DNA of 64,000 bases from DUML01 sp050949905 (GCA_050949905.1 JBMNGP010000006.1:124001-188000), one strand, 5' to 3'. Shown: positions 26,354-38,232, numbered from the stretch's first letter. Notes: generated by a model from the sequence alone, not told the origin. Made by a program: numbers and translations.

Positions 26354-26701
26354 ATGGATATGCAAAAAGTTGCAGAAGAGTACCGGCTATCAAAATGGAT
26401 GCAAGTGATACGGGAAAGACAAGAAAGCGGGCTAAGCATTAAAGATTTTTGCCAAAAGAACGGAATAAGCAGACATGCATACTTTTACTGGCAGCGGAAG
26501 TTACGGAAGGTTGCATTTATGGAACTTTCAAAGCAGGAAGAGGCCGTAAACTGTGTTCCGGAAGGGTGGTTGCAACTTACCCAAGGTCATGAAATAAGAC
26601 CGACGCTAGATATTGAAGTGGGTGGTTGTCGTATAAACGTAGATGCTGGAACGGATCCTGAACTTCTGAAAAAGGTCTGCCGCATATTGAGGGTACTGTA
26701 A
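26354..26701 (+). CDS. tnpA: IS66 TnpA (OrfA) accessory protein
   Basis: About 115 residues from the ATG at 26354, which has GGAGTGG upstream; an ATG 18 codons earlier lacks a site. The family core is SKWMQVIRERQESGLSIKDFCQKNGISRHAYFYWQRKLR, a helix-turn-helix of the IS66 OrfA type, and the C terminus ends with a small beta segment. The stop overlaps the tnpB start by one base (TAATG). It is one of the IS66 proteins needed with TnpC for transposition. Confidence 0.85.
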   Translation: MDMQKVAEEYRLSKWMQVIRERQESGLSIKDFCQKNGISRHAYFYWQRKLRKVAFMELSKQEEAVNCVPEGWLQLTQGHEIRPTLDIEVGGCRINVDAGTDPELLKKVCRILRVL

Positions 26702-27051
26702 TGAGATGGAGTGACAAACCCGTGTACATATGCTGCGGGCATACAGATATGAGAAAATCTATCAACGGGCTCATGGCACTGGTCAAAGACAGCTTTTCCC
26801 TCGATCCGTTTTCAGAAGCGCTATTTGTATTCTGCAACCGAAATCGGAACAGAATAAAAATCCTGGAATGGGACGGTGATGGATTCTGGTTGTATTTCAA
26901 GCGTCTGGAGCGCGGACGTTTTCGCTGGCCGGTAAAAGGAGACACTGCCACTATGGTTCTAAAAACCAAAGAATTATCTTATCTCATTGAAGGTGCGAAA
27001 CTAGAAAAAAAGCTTAAACGAGAAGAAGTTTACGAGCGGCAAATCTCTTAA
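26701..27051 (+). CDS. tnpB: IS66 TnpB (OrfB) accessory protein
   Basis: A 116-residue protein with the IS66 OrfB signatures YICCGHTDMRKSINGLMALV, LFVFCNRNRNRIKILEWDGDGFWLYFKRLE and FRWP. Complete, translationally coupled to tnpA. Its exact function is unknown, but the family requires it for transposition. It is followed after 27 bp by a terminator-like hairpin and then the group II intron. Confidence 0.9.
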   Translation: MRWSDKPVYICCGHTDMRKSINGLMALVKDSFSLDPFSEALFVFCNRNRNRIKILEWDGDGFWLYFKRLERGRFRWPVKGDTATMVLKTKELSYLIEGAKLEKKLKREEVYERQIS

Positions 27052-27077
27052 AAAATAATATCTTCAAGATGGCCTGG

Positions 27078-27110
27078 AACCGCATAAAATCTAGCTTTTA
27101 TGCGGTTTTT
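27078..27110 (+). terminator. Terminator-like hairpin, insertion target of the group II intron
   Basis: A perfect 12-bp stem AACCGCATAAAA / TTTTATGCGGTT with a 6-nt loop and a TTT tail, directly before the intron 5' end at about 27113. Class C group II introns are known to insert behind such terminators, which fits. Confidence 0.75.
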
Positions 27111-27112
27111 AT

Positions 27113-28561
27113 GTACGCCCAGCATGGGCGTTATCTATACGGTGAAAGTCCGGAACGGGGGCTGGCGAGCGCCTACCGTAGCCGAGAACAAGGGTGTCCG
27201 TCGTGAGGCGGAATCTGAAGGAAGTTTAAGGCAAATGCACGGCTTGAGGTACACGAACCCAATTTGAGGCTGTCATAACTGGATGAGTCTCCATAACAAG
27301 ATTAAATCCAAAGCCGCCAAGAGTTATGGCAGTATACTTGGGCAAGCGCGGGCAGAAAGATAACGTTCTTATCTGGGGAGGTCTGCAGGAAACGCGAAGT
27401 TACTTCGTAACCGCACTCGAAAGGGTGCGCTGAATCTGCAGAAGTCAGCAGAGGTCATAGTACGGGAGTAAGCGACGGCGGAAACCGGAAGGACCGAACT
27501 TAAAGGAGAGATGAGCCTATGCGTTCGCATGATGAGCAACGAAAGCAGCCAACTTCATATGAAGGCTTACGGCAGAAAGTAGCGGTGAAGCCGCAAGGGT
27601 ATGTCGGAGCGCCGAGCTCATCGTCGGCACAAGTAGACCACTCATCTCGCGAAGACCAAGGCGATTTGCTGGATAGAATGCTAGAACGAAACAATCTTCG
27701 ACTTGCCTACCGGCGAGTGGTACAAAACGGAGGAGCGCCCGGCATCGACGGAGTGACGGTAAAAGACTTAAAAGCTCACTTGTGGGAGTGCTGGGACACT
27801 GTCAAAGCAGAACTCCTGACGGGAACCTACAAGCCAGCACCTGTCAGACGGGTGGAAATCCCCAAACCCGGAGGCGGTGTCCGCTTGTTAGGCATCCCCA
27901 CCGTAATGGACCGGCTCATCCAGCAAGCCCTACTCCAAGTGATGACCCCAATATTTGACCCGTATTTCTCTCCGAACAGCTTTGGTTTCCGGCCTGGCAA
28001 ACGGGCCCACGACGCAGTCAAACAAGCTCAGGCCTACATCCAAGAAGGATATCGCTATGTCGTGGACATGGACTTGGAAAAGTTCTTTGACCGAGTGAAC
28101 CATGACATCCTCATGGCGAGAGTAGCCCGAAAAGTTAAGGATAAAAGAGTCCTAAAACTTATCCGAGGATACCTTAATGCCGGAGTCATGGAAAACGGAG
28201 TGACAAAAGAGACAGTCGAAGGAACCCCTCAAGGAGGCCCCTTAAGTCCGCTGCTGGCGAACATCTTACTGGATGACCTAGACCAGGAGTTAACCAAAAG
28301 AGGACATCGCTTTGTGCGTTATGCCGATGACTGTAACATCTTCGTCAAGAGCAAGCGAGCCGGAGAACGGGTAATGAAATCGGTCATTCAATTTGTAGAG
28401 GGGAAGTTAAAACTCAGAGTAAATCGAGAGAAAAGTGCTGTAGATAGACCGTGGAACCGAAAATTTCTCGGGTTTAGCTTTCTACCCAATCGCCAAGCGA
28501 CGATTCGCCTGGCCCCCAAGACGATAGAACGATTCAAAGAAAAGATTCGGGAAATAACCAG
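27113..28561 (+). mobile_element. 3'-truncated group II (class C-type) intron
   Basis: The intron begins near GTACGCCCAGC right behind the hairpin at 27078-27107. A structured non-coding domain of about 400 nt (27113-27518) precedes the reverse transcriptase gene. The RT frame departs from the family after EKIREITSR (about 28561), then runs into IS66 sequence. The maturase/X domain and the 3' ribozyme part (domains V-VI) are missing, so it can neither splice nor move by itself. Confidence 0.75.
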
Positions 28562-28631
28562 TCGACAAGACCGATGTCGATGTCTGAGCGAATCCACAAT
28601 TGAATCAATATATGGTACAATTTTCTTATGA
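27519..28631 (+). CDS. ltrA: Group II intron reverse transcriptase, C-terminus lost
   Basis: A 370-residue ORF with a good AGGAGAG site. RT blocks visible: NGGAPGIDGVTVKDL, RRVEIPKPGGGVRLLGIPTV, NSFGFRPGKRAHDA, VVDMDLEKFFDRVNHD, GTPQGGPLSPLLANI and the catalytic RYADDCNIF. The sequence is of the class C type. After REITSR the frame becomes unrelated (QDRCRCLSESTIESIYG) and stops within the tnpC start (ATGA). The X/maturase domain is therefore deleted. RT activity might remain, but maturase function should not. Confidence 0.88.
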   Translation: MRSHDEQRKQPTSYEGLRQKVAVKPQGYVGAPSSSSAQVDHSSREDQGDLLDRMLERNNLRLAYRRVVQNGGAPGIDGVTVKDLKAHLWECWDTVKAELLTGTYKPAPVRRVEIPKPGGGVRLLGIPTVMDRLIQQALLQVMTPIFDPYFSPNSFGFRPGKRAHDAVKQAQAYIQEGYRYVVDMDLEKFFDRVNHDILMARVARKVKDKRVLKLIRGYLNAGVMENGVTKETVEGTPQGGPLSPLLANILLDDLDQELTKRGHRFVRYADDCNIFVKSKRAGERVMKSVIQFVEGKLKLRVNREKSAVDRPWNRKFLGFSFLPNRQATIRLAPKTIERFKEKIREITSRQDRCRCLSESTIESIYGTIFL

Positions 28632-30229
28632 AAACACAAGAAAACTTAGCAGAAAAACTGCTTGAAATAATTGAAGAAAAGGACCGCAGAATTGCTGAAT
28701 TAGAGCAGCAAGTACAGTGGTTTATGTCCCAAATCCGCCTTGCTAGGCATAAACAATTTGGCGCATCAAGTGAAAAGACAGATAATATTCAATTATCCGT
28801 ATTCAACGAGGCCGAATCGAGCGCCGATATAACTATTCCGGAACCGAAGCTTACCGAGGTAAAGGCGCATTATCGGAAACGGACACGCCTTACAACTGAC
28901 AAATTGCCGAAAGATTTACCTATTGAGGTAATAGAACACGGGCTTCCGCCAGAAGATTGTATTTGCCCCAATTGCAAGAGTCAGTTACATACGATGGGCA
29001 GGGAAACTCGCGAAGAATTCAAAGTCATTCCTGCCAAAGCAATTATTGTACGACACGTACGGCATGTCTACGCTTGTCGTAATTGTGAAGGAACTGCCGA
29101 CCATGTTCCTATCGTAAAGGCCGATATGCCGGAACCTGTTATAAAAGGCGGATTTGCTTCCCCTGAGACAATTGATCATATAGCGGTACAGAAATTCATG
29201 ATGGGTTCCCCTCTATACCGCCAGGAGCAAGAATGGAAGCAAAATGGCATACTGCTTTCCCGGCAGACGATGTCAAACTGGTTACTCAAAGCTAGTGAGA
29301 ACTGGCTGGAACCGATATATGAAGAGATGAAGCTTAAGCTTTGTGAACATGAAGTTCTTCACGGGGATGAAACCATCTTGCAGGTGCTCAAAGAACCGGG
29401 AAAGGCGGCACAGTCAAAGAGTTACATGTGGCTGTACCGCACCAGCGGGGAGGCGAAACACCAAATTGTAATTTATGACTATAAACCAGACAGAAGACAT
29501 ATCCATCCTGGAAATTTCCTTAAAAATTTCAAAGGATATCTTCATGCAGATGGATATGAAGGTTATCATAAGCTTCCTGAAAACATAATAGTTGTTGGCT
29601 GCCTGGCACACCTTAGGCGGAAGTTTTTTGATGCCTTTAAAACCCTGTCCAAGGATAAACAACCGGAATCCAACGCGGCAAAGGGAGTAGCTTACTTAGA
29701 TAAACTGTTTAACCTTGAAAAACAGTTTGCTTTGCTTACCCCGGATAATCGCCTCAAAGAACGCAAGCGACTATCAAGGCCTGTGTTTGAAGAATTTTAC
29801 AATTGGATTTATGGGCTTGCTGCTTTGCCTAACACTCTTCTTGGCAAAGCGGTGCATTATGCCAAATCCCAGCGAAAATATCTTGAGAGATACCTGCTGG
29901 ACGGGCGTCTTGAAATTTCAAACAATCGTGCGGAACGCAGTATTAAACCCTTTGTAATCGGTCGAAAAAATTGGCTTTTTGCTAACACACCAAACGGTGC
30001 CAAGGCGAGTGCAATTTATTACAGCCTGATTGTGAGTGCGAGAGAAAACGGCTTGAATCCATTTGAATATTTAACATGGATTTTTACAAATGCTCCTAAC
30101 CTGGGAAAAGCGGGTTACATATCTGAGATTAAAGACTTTTTACCTGGTAGTGCAGCCTTGCCGGAAAAAGTATTCACCCCGCGAATTTGTAACGCAAGCT
30201 CGGAAAAATATGCGTGGGAGGAATACTGA
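28628..30229 (+). CDS. tnpC: IS66 transposase TnpC
   Basis: A 533-residue transposase. The N-terminal coiled coil (LLEIIEEKDRRIAELEQQVQWF) and RHKQFGASSEKT block are followed by a zinc finger (CICPNCKSQL ... YACRNCEGT). The DDE core has LHGDETILQVL, LHADGYEGYHKL, GCLAHLRRKF and ISNNRAERSIKPFVIGRKNWLFANT. All parts look intact. The start is the ATG at 28628, whose neighbour bases also form the RT stop. The intron insertion upstream may reduce its transcription. Confidence 0.92.
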   Translation: MKTQENLAEKLLEIIEEKDRRIAELEQQVQWFMSQIRLARHKQFGASSEKTDNIQLSVFNEAESSADITIPEPKLTEVKAHYRKRTRLTTDKLPKDLPIEVIEHGLPPEDCICPNCKSQLHTMGRETREEFKVIPAKAIIVRHVRHVYACRNCEGTADHVPIVKADMPEPVIKGGFASPETIDHIAVQKFMMGSPLYRQEQEWKQNGILLSRQTMSNWLLKASENWLEPIYEEMKLKLCEHEVLHGDETILQVLKEPGKAAQSKSYMWLYRTSGEAKHQIVIYDYKPDRRHIHPGNFLKNFKGYLHADGYEGYHKLPENIIVVGCLAHLRRKFFDAFKTLSKDKQPESNAAKGVAYLDKLFNLEKQFALLTPDNRLKERKRLSRPVFEEFYNWIYGLAALPNTLLGKAVHYAKSQRKYLERYLLDGRLEISNNRAERSIKPFVIGRKNWLFANTPNGAKASAIYYSLIVSARENGLNPFEYLTWIFTNAPNLGKAGYISEIKDFLPGSAALPEKVFTPRICNASSEKYAWEEY

Positions 30230-30513
30230 TGAAGGTTGGAAAACATACGGCGTTTATGATAGATTTTATCTCCGATTTTGCTGATGGAAAGATACCAAGA
30301 TATTCCTTCGAAATGGATTATTCAGGCTATGTTATTGAGCATTTTCCAAAGATGAAAAAGGAGAATTCTCGTTTAGCACAAAAATTTATCAGCACTGTCG
30401 ATGATGTCGTCGAATATGTTCAAGCTAACAACATATCTGATGATGATTTTAGGATAATGGTTAACAATGCGCTTTGCGATCTTCTTGGAGTGGATGAGCC
30501 TGACTTAATGTAA
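30229..30513 (+). CDS. Small IS66-associated protein, function unknown
   Basis: A 94-residue protein starting MKVGKHTAFMIDFISDFADG, coupled to tnpC by a TGATG overlap and a GGGAGG site. It is acidic, without membrane segments, and lies inside the IS66 ends (the right inverted repeat begins just after the stop). I do not recognise a domain. Position and coupling suggest a fourth IS66 gene rather than a passenger. Confidence 0.6.
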   Translation: MKVGKHTAFMIDFISDFADGKIPRYSFEMDYSGYVIEHFPKMKKENSRLAQKFISTVDDVVEYVQANNISDDDFRIMVNNALCDLLGVDEPDLM

Positions 30514-30611
30514 CTCACGTCAGAATGTGTTTGACGCTTACACTTATGTTTTTGGCAAGTAAAAAATATAGCATTCCGGAAGTTAAATATGTAGCACCCC
30601 TGTTTCCATAT

Positions 30612-31334
30612 TTAGAAATTAATGGTTGAATGGGTTAGTCGGTAGCTTGGACCGTTAAATACGAGCAGGTGGCTGTGATGAATAAGACGGTCTATTATAG
30701 CACTGGTCATTTTCTCATCGAAGAATATGCCGTTCCAACGGCTGAACTCAAGGTTAGTGGTAATAATGACGCTGCGTTTCTCGTAACACTCTGAGATTAC
30801 TTGGAAAAGTAATTGGGCACCTCCTTTTTCAAAAGGTACATAGCCCCATTCATCACAGATCAAAAGATCGCACTTTTGGATCTGACGCATATATTTGTTT
30901 AATGTGCCGGAAGCTTTGGCCTCGGATAGTTGGTTAACAAGAGCTGCTGTACGAAAGAATTTGACGGTTTTACCTTGGTTGCAGGCTTCAACTCCAATAG
31001 CCGTTGCTAGGTGAGTTTTGCCGGTTCCTACAGGGCCATACAGGATAAGATTCTCCTTGTTTTTAATAAAGTGAGCATTTTTAAGGTCTTCCAGACTTAT
31101 TGTTTTCGGAATGTCTATATACTCAAAGCTATAATCCTGAAAGGTTTTAACAACATCAAATCCGGCACTTTTAAGGAGTCTTTTTTTGCGGGAGATTTCC
31201 CTTTGAGCAAGTTCCCGCTTTAAAAGCTTAAGAAGAAACTCTTCGTTGGAAACAGCCTCAATATCTTTGTAATCCAGGTAGAATGTGCGGCCGATCTTTA
31301 AGGTCTTACAGTATTCTTTAATCAATGCTTGCAT
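30612..31334 (-). CDS. istB: IS21-family ATPase IstB
   Basis: A 240-residue AAA+ helper of IS21 transposition. Walker A is LILYGPVGTGKTHLATAIG, Walker B LLICDEWGYVPF, with SVIITTNLEFSRW and AIIDRLIHHSHLLVFNGPSYRL near the end. Length and motifs are normal. It overlaps the istA frame by 13 bp in the usual istA-istB order. The partner istA lacks its N terminus, so this copy of the element is probably defective. Confidence 0.9.
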   Translation of the reverse strand: MQALIKEYCKTLKIGRTFYLDYKDIEAVSNEEFLLKLLKRELAQREISRKKRLLKSAGFDVVKTFQDYSFEYIDIPKTISLEDLKNAHFIKNKENLILYGPVGTGKTHLATAIGVEACNQGKTVKFFRTAALVNQLSEAKASGTLNKYMRQIQKCDLLICDEWGYVPFEKGGAQLLFQVISECYEKRSVIITTNLEFSRWNGIFFDEKMTSAIIDRLIHHSHLLVFNGPSYRLTHSTINF

Positions 31335-32555
31335 GCCTGATCACCTTCCTTAATCAGGAGATCATAGACATGTAAGTCTGGGTTATACTTCTGAACTTCC
31401 GGAAGGTTACTAGGCAGCTTGAAAAAGTTATTTTCCGGAAGGTTAGAATTTTGATGGTTATAAATAGCTTGTAAACTGTCAGTATTTATTAGATTCCGCC
31501 TTAAAGATTCAGCAAAAGCTTTTTCCGCAGTTGCCATATCTTGATCTTGAAGAATTGATGACAAAAGCTTAAGTGACCTTTTCTTTTCTGTGTAATCACA
31601 TTTATTAAAATAGTCTTGAATTGTAGATGGCAGTTCTTTGAAAAAACCAGTATATTTTAGTGCCGTCGGCCTTTTAGCCATAAGATTCAGGTATGGTCCC
31701 CAAATCATTGATTCTTTTTGCTCTCCATATAACCTAGAGTGTTTTACTATTACCTGGTAGTCTTTATTCATGATTTCTATAATATCGGCCCCTACTTTAA
31801 GCCATAATTCTTGGTTAGCATATCTCGGGGAAGATGAATAGAGTTTGTTGTCAAAACGAATTTTCCCATATTTATCTGCTTTTACCGGCTCTAATCTATA
31901 CACTTCAAAAGCAACTTCCGGAAGGTTATCCATAGCAGCTTTGTCTTCAGCAAAAAGAGTACAGATTAATTTCTTTTTCTTGTAGTGTTTGCGCTGCATA
32001 TCTTTATCGCACATTTTAAGTAATTCTCTGTTGTAATCTTGCAGATCTTCAAATTCCGGAATCGGCACGAGGAAGTTTCTTCGATGGTAACCTACTTTAA
32101 CCTCAACATGCCCCTTCTCATGCCCACTGTTTGGATTACAGTAGTTGCTTCGGAAATTGTAGTGGAGCATGAACCTGTTAAACCCTTGAGTGACATCTCT
32201 TTCACCATTTTTACGTATGTTTTTTACTACGGTAGACATATTGTCAAACCAAATATGGGTAGGAACTTTCCCCATATACTCGAAGATGTTCTTCAACCCT
32301 TCCAGTAAGCACTCTTGGTTCTCGGCTTTGAATAACTGGAGATAGCCTCCGTTGCTATAAGGAAAAGATAGGTTAAGGTAATATCCGTTGTATAAAACTC
32401 CCTTTTCAATGAACTGAGCTGAACCGAAGTCTAGCTGAGCTTCTCCCGGAGGATGATCAAGAGGCAAATAACCATTACTTATTTTCCCAGTTGGTATTGG
32501 ATAAATGTCCAGTGGACATTTATCCCCTGAACGGTACTCAAACTTCCTATAGATC
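31322..32555 (-). pseudogene. istA: IS21-family transposase IstA, N-terminus missing
   Basis: The frame is open from about 32555, right after the rrn terminator, to 31322. The best in-frame initiator is a TTG at 32467 in front of PLDHPPGEAQLDFG. The integrase core is present: first Asp in AQLDFGS, second in THIWFDNMST, Glu in GHVEVKVGYHRRN, then the conserved CDKDMQRKHYKK segment. The N-terminal helix-turn-helix region of about 100 residues, which IstA needs to bind the IS ends, is absent. The element was cut at the rRNA operon terminator. Confidence 0.8.
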
Positions 32556-32558
32556 GCG

Positions 32559-32589
32559 AAAAAGACACTTGAGTTGCAAGTGTCTTTTT
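32559..32589 (-). terminator. Terminator of the rRNA operon
   Basis: A 13-bp stem AAAAAGACACTTG / CAAGTGTCTTTTT with a short loop, 6 bp beyond the 3' end of 5S on the minus strand. It has T-runs on both sides, so it can work in both directions and shields the truncated IS21. Confidence 0.85.
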
Positions 32590-32595
32590 CTATTA

Positions 32596-32701
<106 letters not shown>

Positions 32702-32925
32702 TTATGTAGTTGAGAGATATTCTCTCAAAACTGCACAACAGTAGCTTCATGCTTTTAGGCTTTTCTATCTGCTCATTTAAGTTAACTTAAAAGGTCAAGA
32801 CCTCGACCTATTAGTACCGGTCCGCTCCACATGTCACCATGCTTCCACTCCCGGCCTATCAACCTGATAATCTTTCAGGGGTCTTACCAGATTAACTCTG
32901 TGGGAAATCTCATCTTGAGGCTGGT

Positions 32926-32957
<32 letters not shown>

Positions 32958-33013
32958 TCCGGATATAGCTACCCAGCTATGCCCCTGGCGGGACAACTGG
33001 TACACCAGTGATC

Positions 33014-33047
<34 letters not shown>

Positions 33048-33072
33048 CCTCTCAAATTTCCTGCGCCTGCGA

Positions 33073-33115
<43 letters not shown>

Positions 33116-33120
33116 ACGTA

Positions 33121-33157
<37 letters not shown>

Positions 33158-33161
33158 ACTA

Positions 33162-33247
<86 letters not shown>

Positions 33248-33287
33248 AGGGTAGCTTTTATCCGTTGAGCGATGGCCCTTCCACTCG

Positions 33288-33321
<34 letters not shown>

Positions 33322-33385
33322 AGGTCGACTTGTTGGTCTCTCTGTCAAGCTCCCTTTTGCCTTTACACTCTTCGCGCGATTTCCA

Positions 33386-33449
<64 letters not shown>

Positions 33450-33709
33450 CGCCCGCCTGACAATGTCCCAAACCCGATTCAAGGGCCCTGGTTAGAACTT
33501 CAGCACAAAAAGAGTGGTATCCCACCGGCGGCTCCACGAAAACTGGCGTACTCGCTTCCATGCCTCCCACCTATCCTGTACATTCTGTACCGAAATCCAA
33601 TGTCAAGCTGCAGTAAAGCTCCATGGGGTCTTTCTGTCCTGTCGCAGGTAACCGGCATCTTTACCGGTATTACAATTTCGCCGAGTCCCTCGTTGAGACA
33701 GTGTCCAGA

Positions 33710-33794
<85 letters not shown>

Positions 33795-34488
33795 TGGGGC
33801 TTCAATTCAATGCTTCGCGTTAACTAACATCTCCTCTTAACCTTCCAGCACCGGGCAGGCGTCAGCCCCTATACTTCTCCTTTCGGATTCGCAGGGACCT
33901 GTGTTTTTGCTAAACAGTCGCCTGGACTATTTCTCTGCGGCTCTTATCTCTAAGAGCACCCCTTCTCCCGAAGTTACGGGGTCATTTTGCCGAGTTCCTT
34001 AACGAGGGTTATCTCGCGCGCCTTAGGATTCTCTCCTCATCTACCTGTGTCGGTTTACGGTACGGGCACCACATTTCTCACTAGAGGCTTTTCTTGACAG
34101 TTTGAATTACCCCGCTTCGCTACTTGTTTTCGCTCCCCATCACTACTTGTGGTTAAAGCGCTGCGGATTTGCCTACAGCACCCACTTGTAGCTTGGACGT
34201 GCTCTTCCAACCGCACGCTCGGGTCATCCTCCTGTGTCACCCCATCGCTTATAACGATTTGTGGTGGTATTGGAATCTCAACCAATTGTCCATCGCCTAC
34301 GCCTTTCGGCCTCAGCTTAGGCCCCGACTTACCCTGGGCGGACGAGCCTTCCCCAGGAAACCTTAGATTTTCGGCGGGAAGGATTCTCACCTTCCTTTTC
34401 GCATACTCATACCAGCATTCTCTCTTGTAAGCGCTCCAGTAAGCCTTACAGCTATCCTTCCACGCACTTACAATGCTCCCCTACCCAA

Positions 34489-34654
34489 GGGATCAATTCA
34501 TTAAATCCTTAACTCTTCTTTTTCTCATACGCTACGTTTGAGCCTAAGTGCATACGGAAATTTTGCTTTCATTTATGCATGCTTTACTCTTTATCTAATA
34601 CGAAGCAAAATTTCTAAAATGTAACTCTGTTTAAAGACTTAATGAATTGATCCC
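34489..34654 (-). other. 23S intervening sequence near helix 45 (166 bp)
   Basis: A perfect 16-bp terminal stem, GGGATCAATTCATTAA / TTAATGAATTGATCCC (34489-34504 / 34639-34654), closes an AT-rich loop. That loop has its own inner stem AAATTTTGCTT / AAGCAAAATTT. It replaces the short loop found about 1190 nt from the 23S 5' end, the helix 45 site where many bacteria carry IVSs cut out by RNase III. There is no ORF for a 23S IVS protein. Confidence 0.8.
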
Positions 34655-34707
34655 ATGCCGCGGCTTCGGTGCTACGCTTGAGCCCCGTTACATTTTCGGC
34701 GCAAAAC

Positions 34708-34741
<34 letters not shown>

Positions 34742-35344
34742 TGGTGGCTGCTTCTAAGCCAACATCCTGGTTGTCCGGGCAGTCCCACATCCTTTTCCAC
34801 TTAGCGTAGTCTCCGGGACCTTAGCCGTCGGTCTGGGCTGTTTCCCTCTCGACTATGAAGCTTATCCCCCACAGTCTGACTCCCAACTTCTTTATATACG
34901 GTATTCGCAGTTTGATAGGGTTCGGTAACCGATAGGCCCCTAGCCCATTCAGTGCTCTACCCCCGTATATTATCCATTGAGGCTAGCCCTAAAGCTATTT
35001 CGGGGAGTACCAGCTATTTCCGTGTTCGATTGGCATTTCACCCCTACCCACAGCTCATCCCCTGTCTTTTCAACGACAGTGGGTTCGAGCCTCCAGTGGG
35101 CTTTACCCCACCTTCACTCTGTCCATGGGTAGATCACACGGTTTCGGGTCTGCAACATGCAACTATACGCCCTATTAAGACTCGCTTTCGCTGCGGCTCC
35201 ACACCTTTAGTGCTTAACCTCGCTGCATATCACAACTCGCTGGTTCATTCTACAAAAGGCACGCCATCACACCTAAGTGCTCTGACTGCTTGTAAGCATA
35301 CGGTTTCAGGTTCTCTTTCACTCCCCTCCCGGGGTGCTTTTCAC

Positions 35345-35376
<32 letters not shown>

Positions 35377-35562
35377 GCTAAGGAGTATTTAGCCTTGGGA
35401 GGTGGTCCTCCCTGCTTCCCACGGGATTCCTCGTGCCCCGCGGTACTCAGGATACTCTCTTGGGTAGTTCATTTTTCGCTTACAGGGGTTTTACCTACTT
35501 TGCCGGAACTTTCCAGTTCTCTTCAGCTAAACTTACTACTCCATCATGAGAGTCCTACAACC

Positions 35563-35651
35563 CCATCCCAGAGGTCAGAAATCAGATTCCAGACATCAGA
35601 TGCATGTTTGCATTCTGTCTTCTGTCTTCTGGCCTCTGTCCTCTGGGATGG
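35563..35651 (-). repeat. Heptad-repeat palindrome inserted in 23S rRNA (89 bp)
   Basis: Arms CCATCCCAGAGG (35563-35574) and CCTCTGGGATGG (35640-35651) enclose a long imperfect stem. One strand consists of 7-bp units of the form TCAGANN and the other of TCTGNCN. It extends a short hairpin about 275 nt from the 23S 5' end. It is homologous to the 16S insertion at 36674-36757. Confidence 0.85.
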
Positions 35652-36181
35652 TTTGGGCTCTTCCCCGTTCGCTCGCCGCTACTTAGGGAATCGATTATTC
35701 TTTCTTTTCCTCCGGGTACTTAGATGTTTCAGTTCCCCGGCTTGCCTTCATCAAGCCTATGAATTCAGCTTGTGATATCCGGATATGACTCCGGATGGGT
35801 TCCCCCATTCGGGTATCCACGGATCGACGCCTGCTTACGGCTCCCCGTGGCATTTCGCTGCTGACCGCGCCCTTCTTCGGCTCTTAGCGCCTAGGCATCC
35901 ACCGTATGCCCTTTGTATCTTGACCTTCTTCTACTACAGGTTTTCTTTAAATGAGTCGATTCAAAATCCTAAATGCGTTTTGACGGAGCATAGATGCTCC
36001 TAAGTTCAATTTTGTCACACGCTAAAACGATAAGTTTTGATGACTTGAAAATTGAACTTCCTATGATGTCATTACCATGCTGTTATTTTGTCGCATTTCG
36101 CATTCTGCTTTCTTGCTGTGCAGTTTTCAAAGAACTACAATTTTTGAGTTCCCAATGTGCTTTCTCTGTTCTTTCTCAAGC

Positions 36182-36226
36182 TTCTGTTCTTTGGAACTTC
36201 GTGCCTCGAGTTTCGAACTTCGATTT
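36182..36226 (-). repeat. TCG-heptad repeat next to tRNA-Ala
   Basis: On the plus strand the sequence runs in 7-bp steps (TCGTGCC, TCGAGTT, TCGAACT, TCGATTT) right up to the 3' end of tRNA-Ala. A similar tract flanks tRNA-Val at 40090-40125. The rest of the 23S-tRNA-Ala spacer (35930-36181) is AT-rich with shorter TCGCATT repeats and no gene. Confidence 0.5.
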
Positions 36227-36302
36227 TGGTGGAGGTAAGCGGGATCGAACCGCTGGCCTCTTGAATGCCATTCAAGCGCTCTCCCAGCTGAGCTATACCC
36301 CC
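36227..36302 (-). tRNA. tRNA-Ala (GGC)
   Basis: A 76-nt cloverleaf with encoded CCA lying in the 16S-23S spacer. The anticodon loop ATGGCAT gives GGC. There is no tRNA-Ile in this spacer. Confidence 0.95.
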
Positions 36303-36445
36303 TTGGTCACTCAAAACTAAACAACAAGTTATAAGATAAGCCGTACTCGTTAGGCTGCTTTTTGCTTTAAGCTTTAAGCAGCTTCCGGAACAATTTTGTT
36401 CCTTTACTTTAAGTTAGTTCGGTATTTCTACCGCTTTTCCTAAAC

Positions 36446-36493
36446 GGCCACGGATGGCCTAATATCGCGATGCCACGGATGGCATGGAGCGAT
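36446..36493. repeat. Palindromic repeats in the 16S-tRNA-Ala spacer
   Basis: Two hairpins share a CCACGGATGG centre: GGCC-ACGGAT-GGCC (36446-36459) and ATGCC-ACGGAT-GGCAT (36470-36485). The second is nested in an outer ATCGC / GCGAT pair. They resemble a REP-type repeat and the CATCCATG units at 26157 and 26204. The remaining spacer (36303-36582) has no recognised gene. Confidence 0.5.
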
Positions 36494-36579
36494 AAAGTAT
36501 CGACCTTGGAGTAGATCCTTATATGAGTTTTATGAATCTGCTTCCAAATCCATTTATCCTCATTCGGATTTATGCTCCC

Positions 36580-38232
<1,653 letters not shown>

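Larger units (their letters stand above)
26233..30541 (+). mobile_element. IS66-family element carrying a group II intron remnant
   Basis: Ends are inverted repeats starting GTAAGCGTCAAA (left at 26233; right reads inward from 30541), the usual IS66 terminus. Flanking 8-mers ACTTATTT (26225-26232) and ACTTATGT (30542-30549) agree at 7 of 8 bases, fitting the 8-bp target duplication of the family. Inside are tnpA, tnpB, tnpC and a fourth small gene, plus a 1.45-kb truncated group II intron between tnpB and tnpC. Confidence 0.85.
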
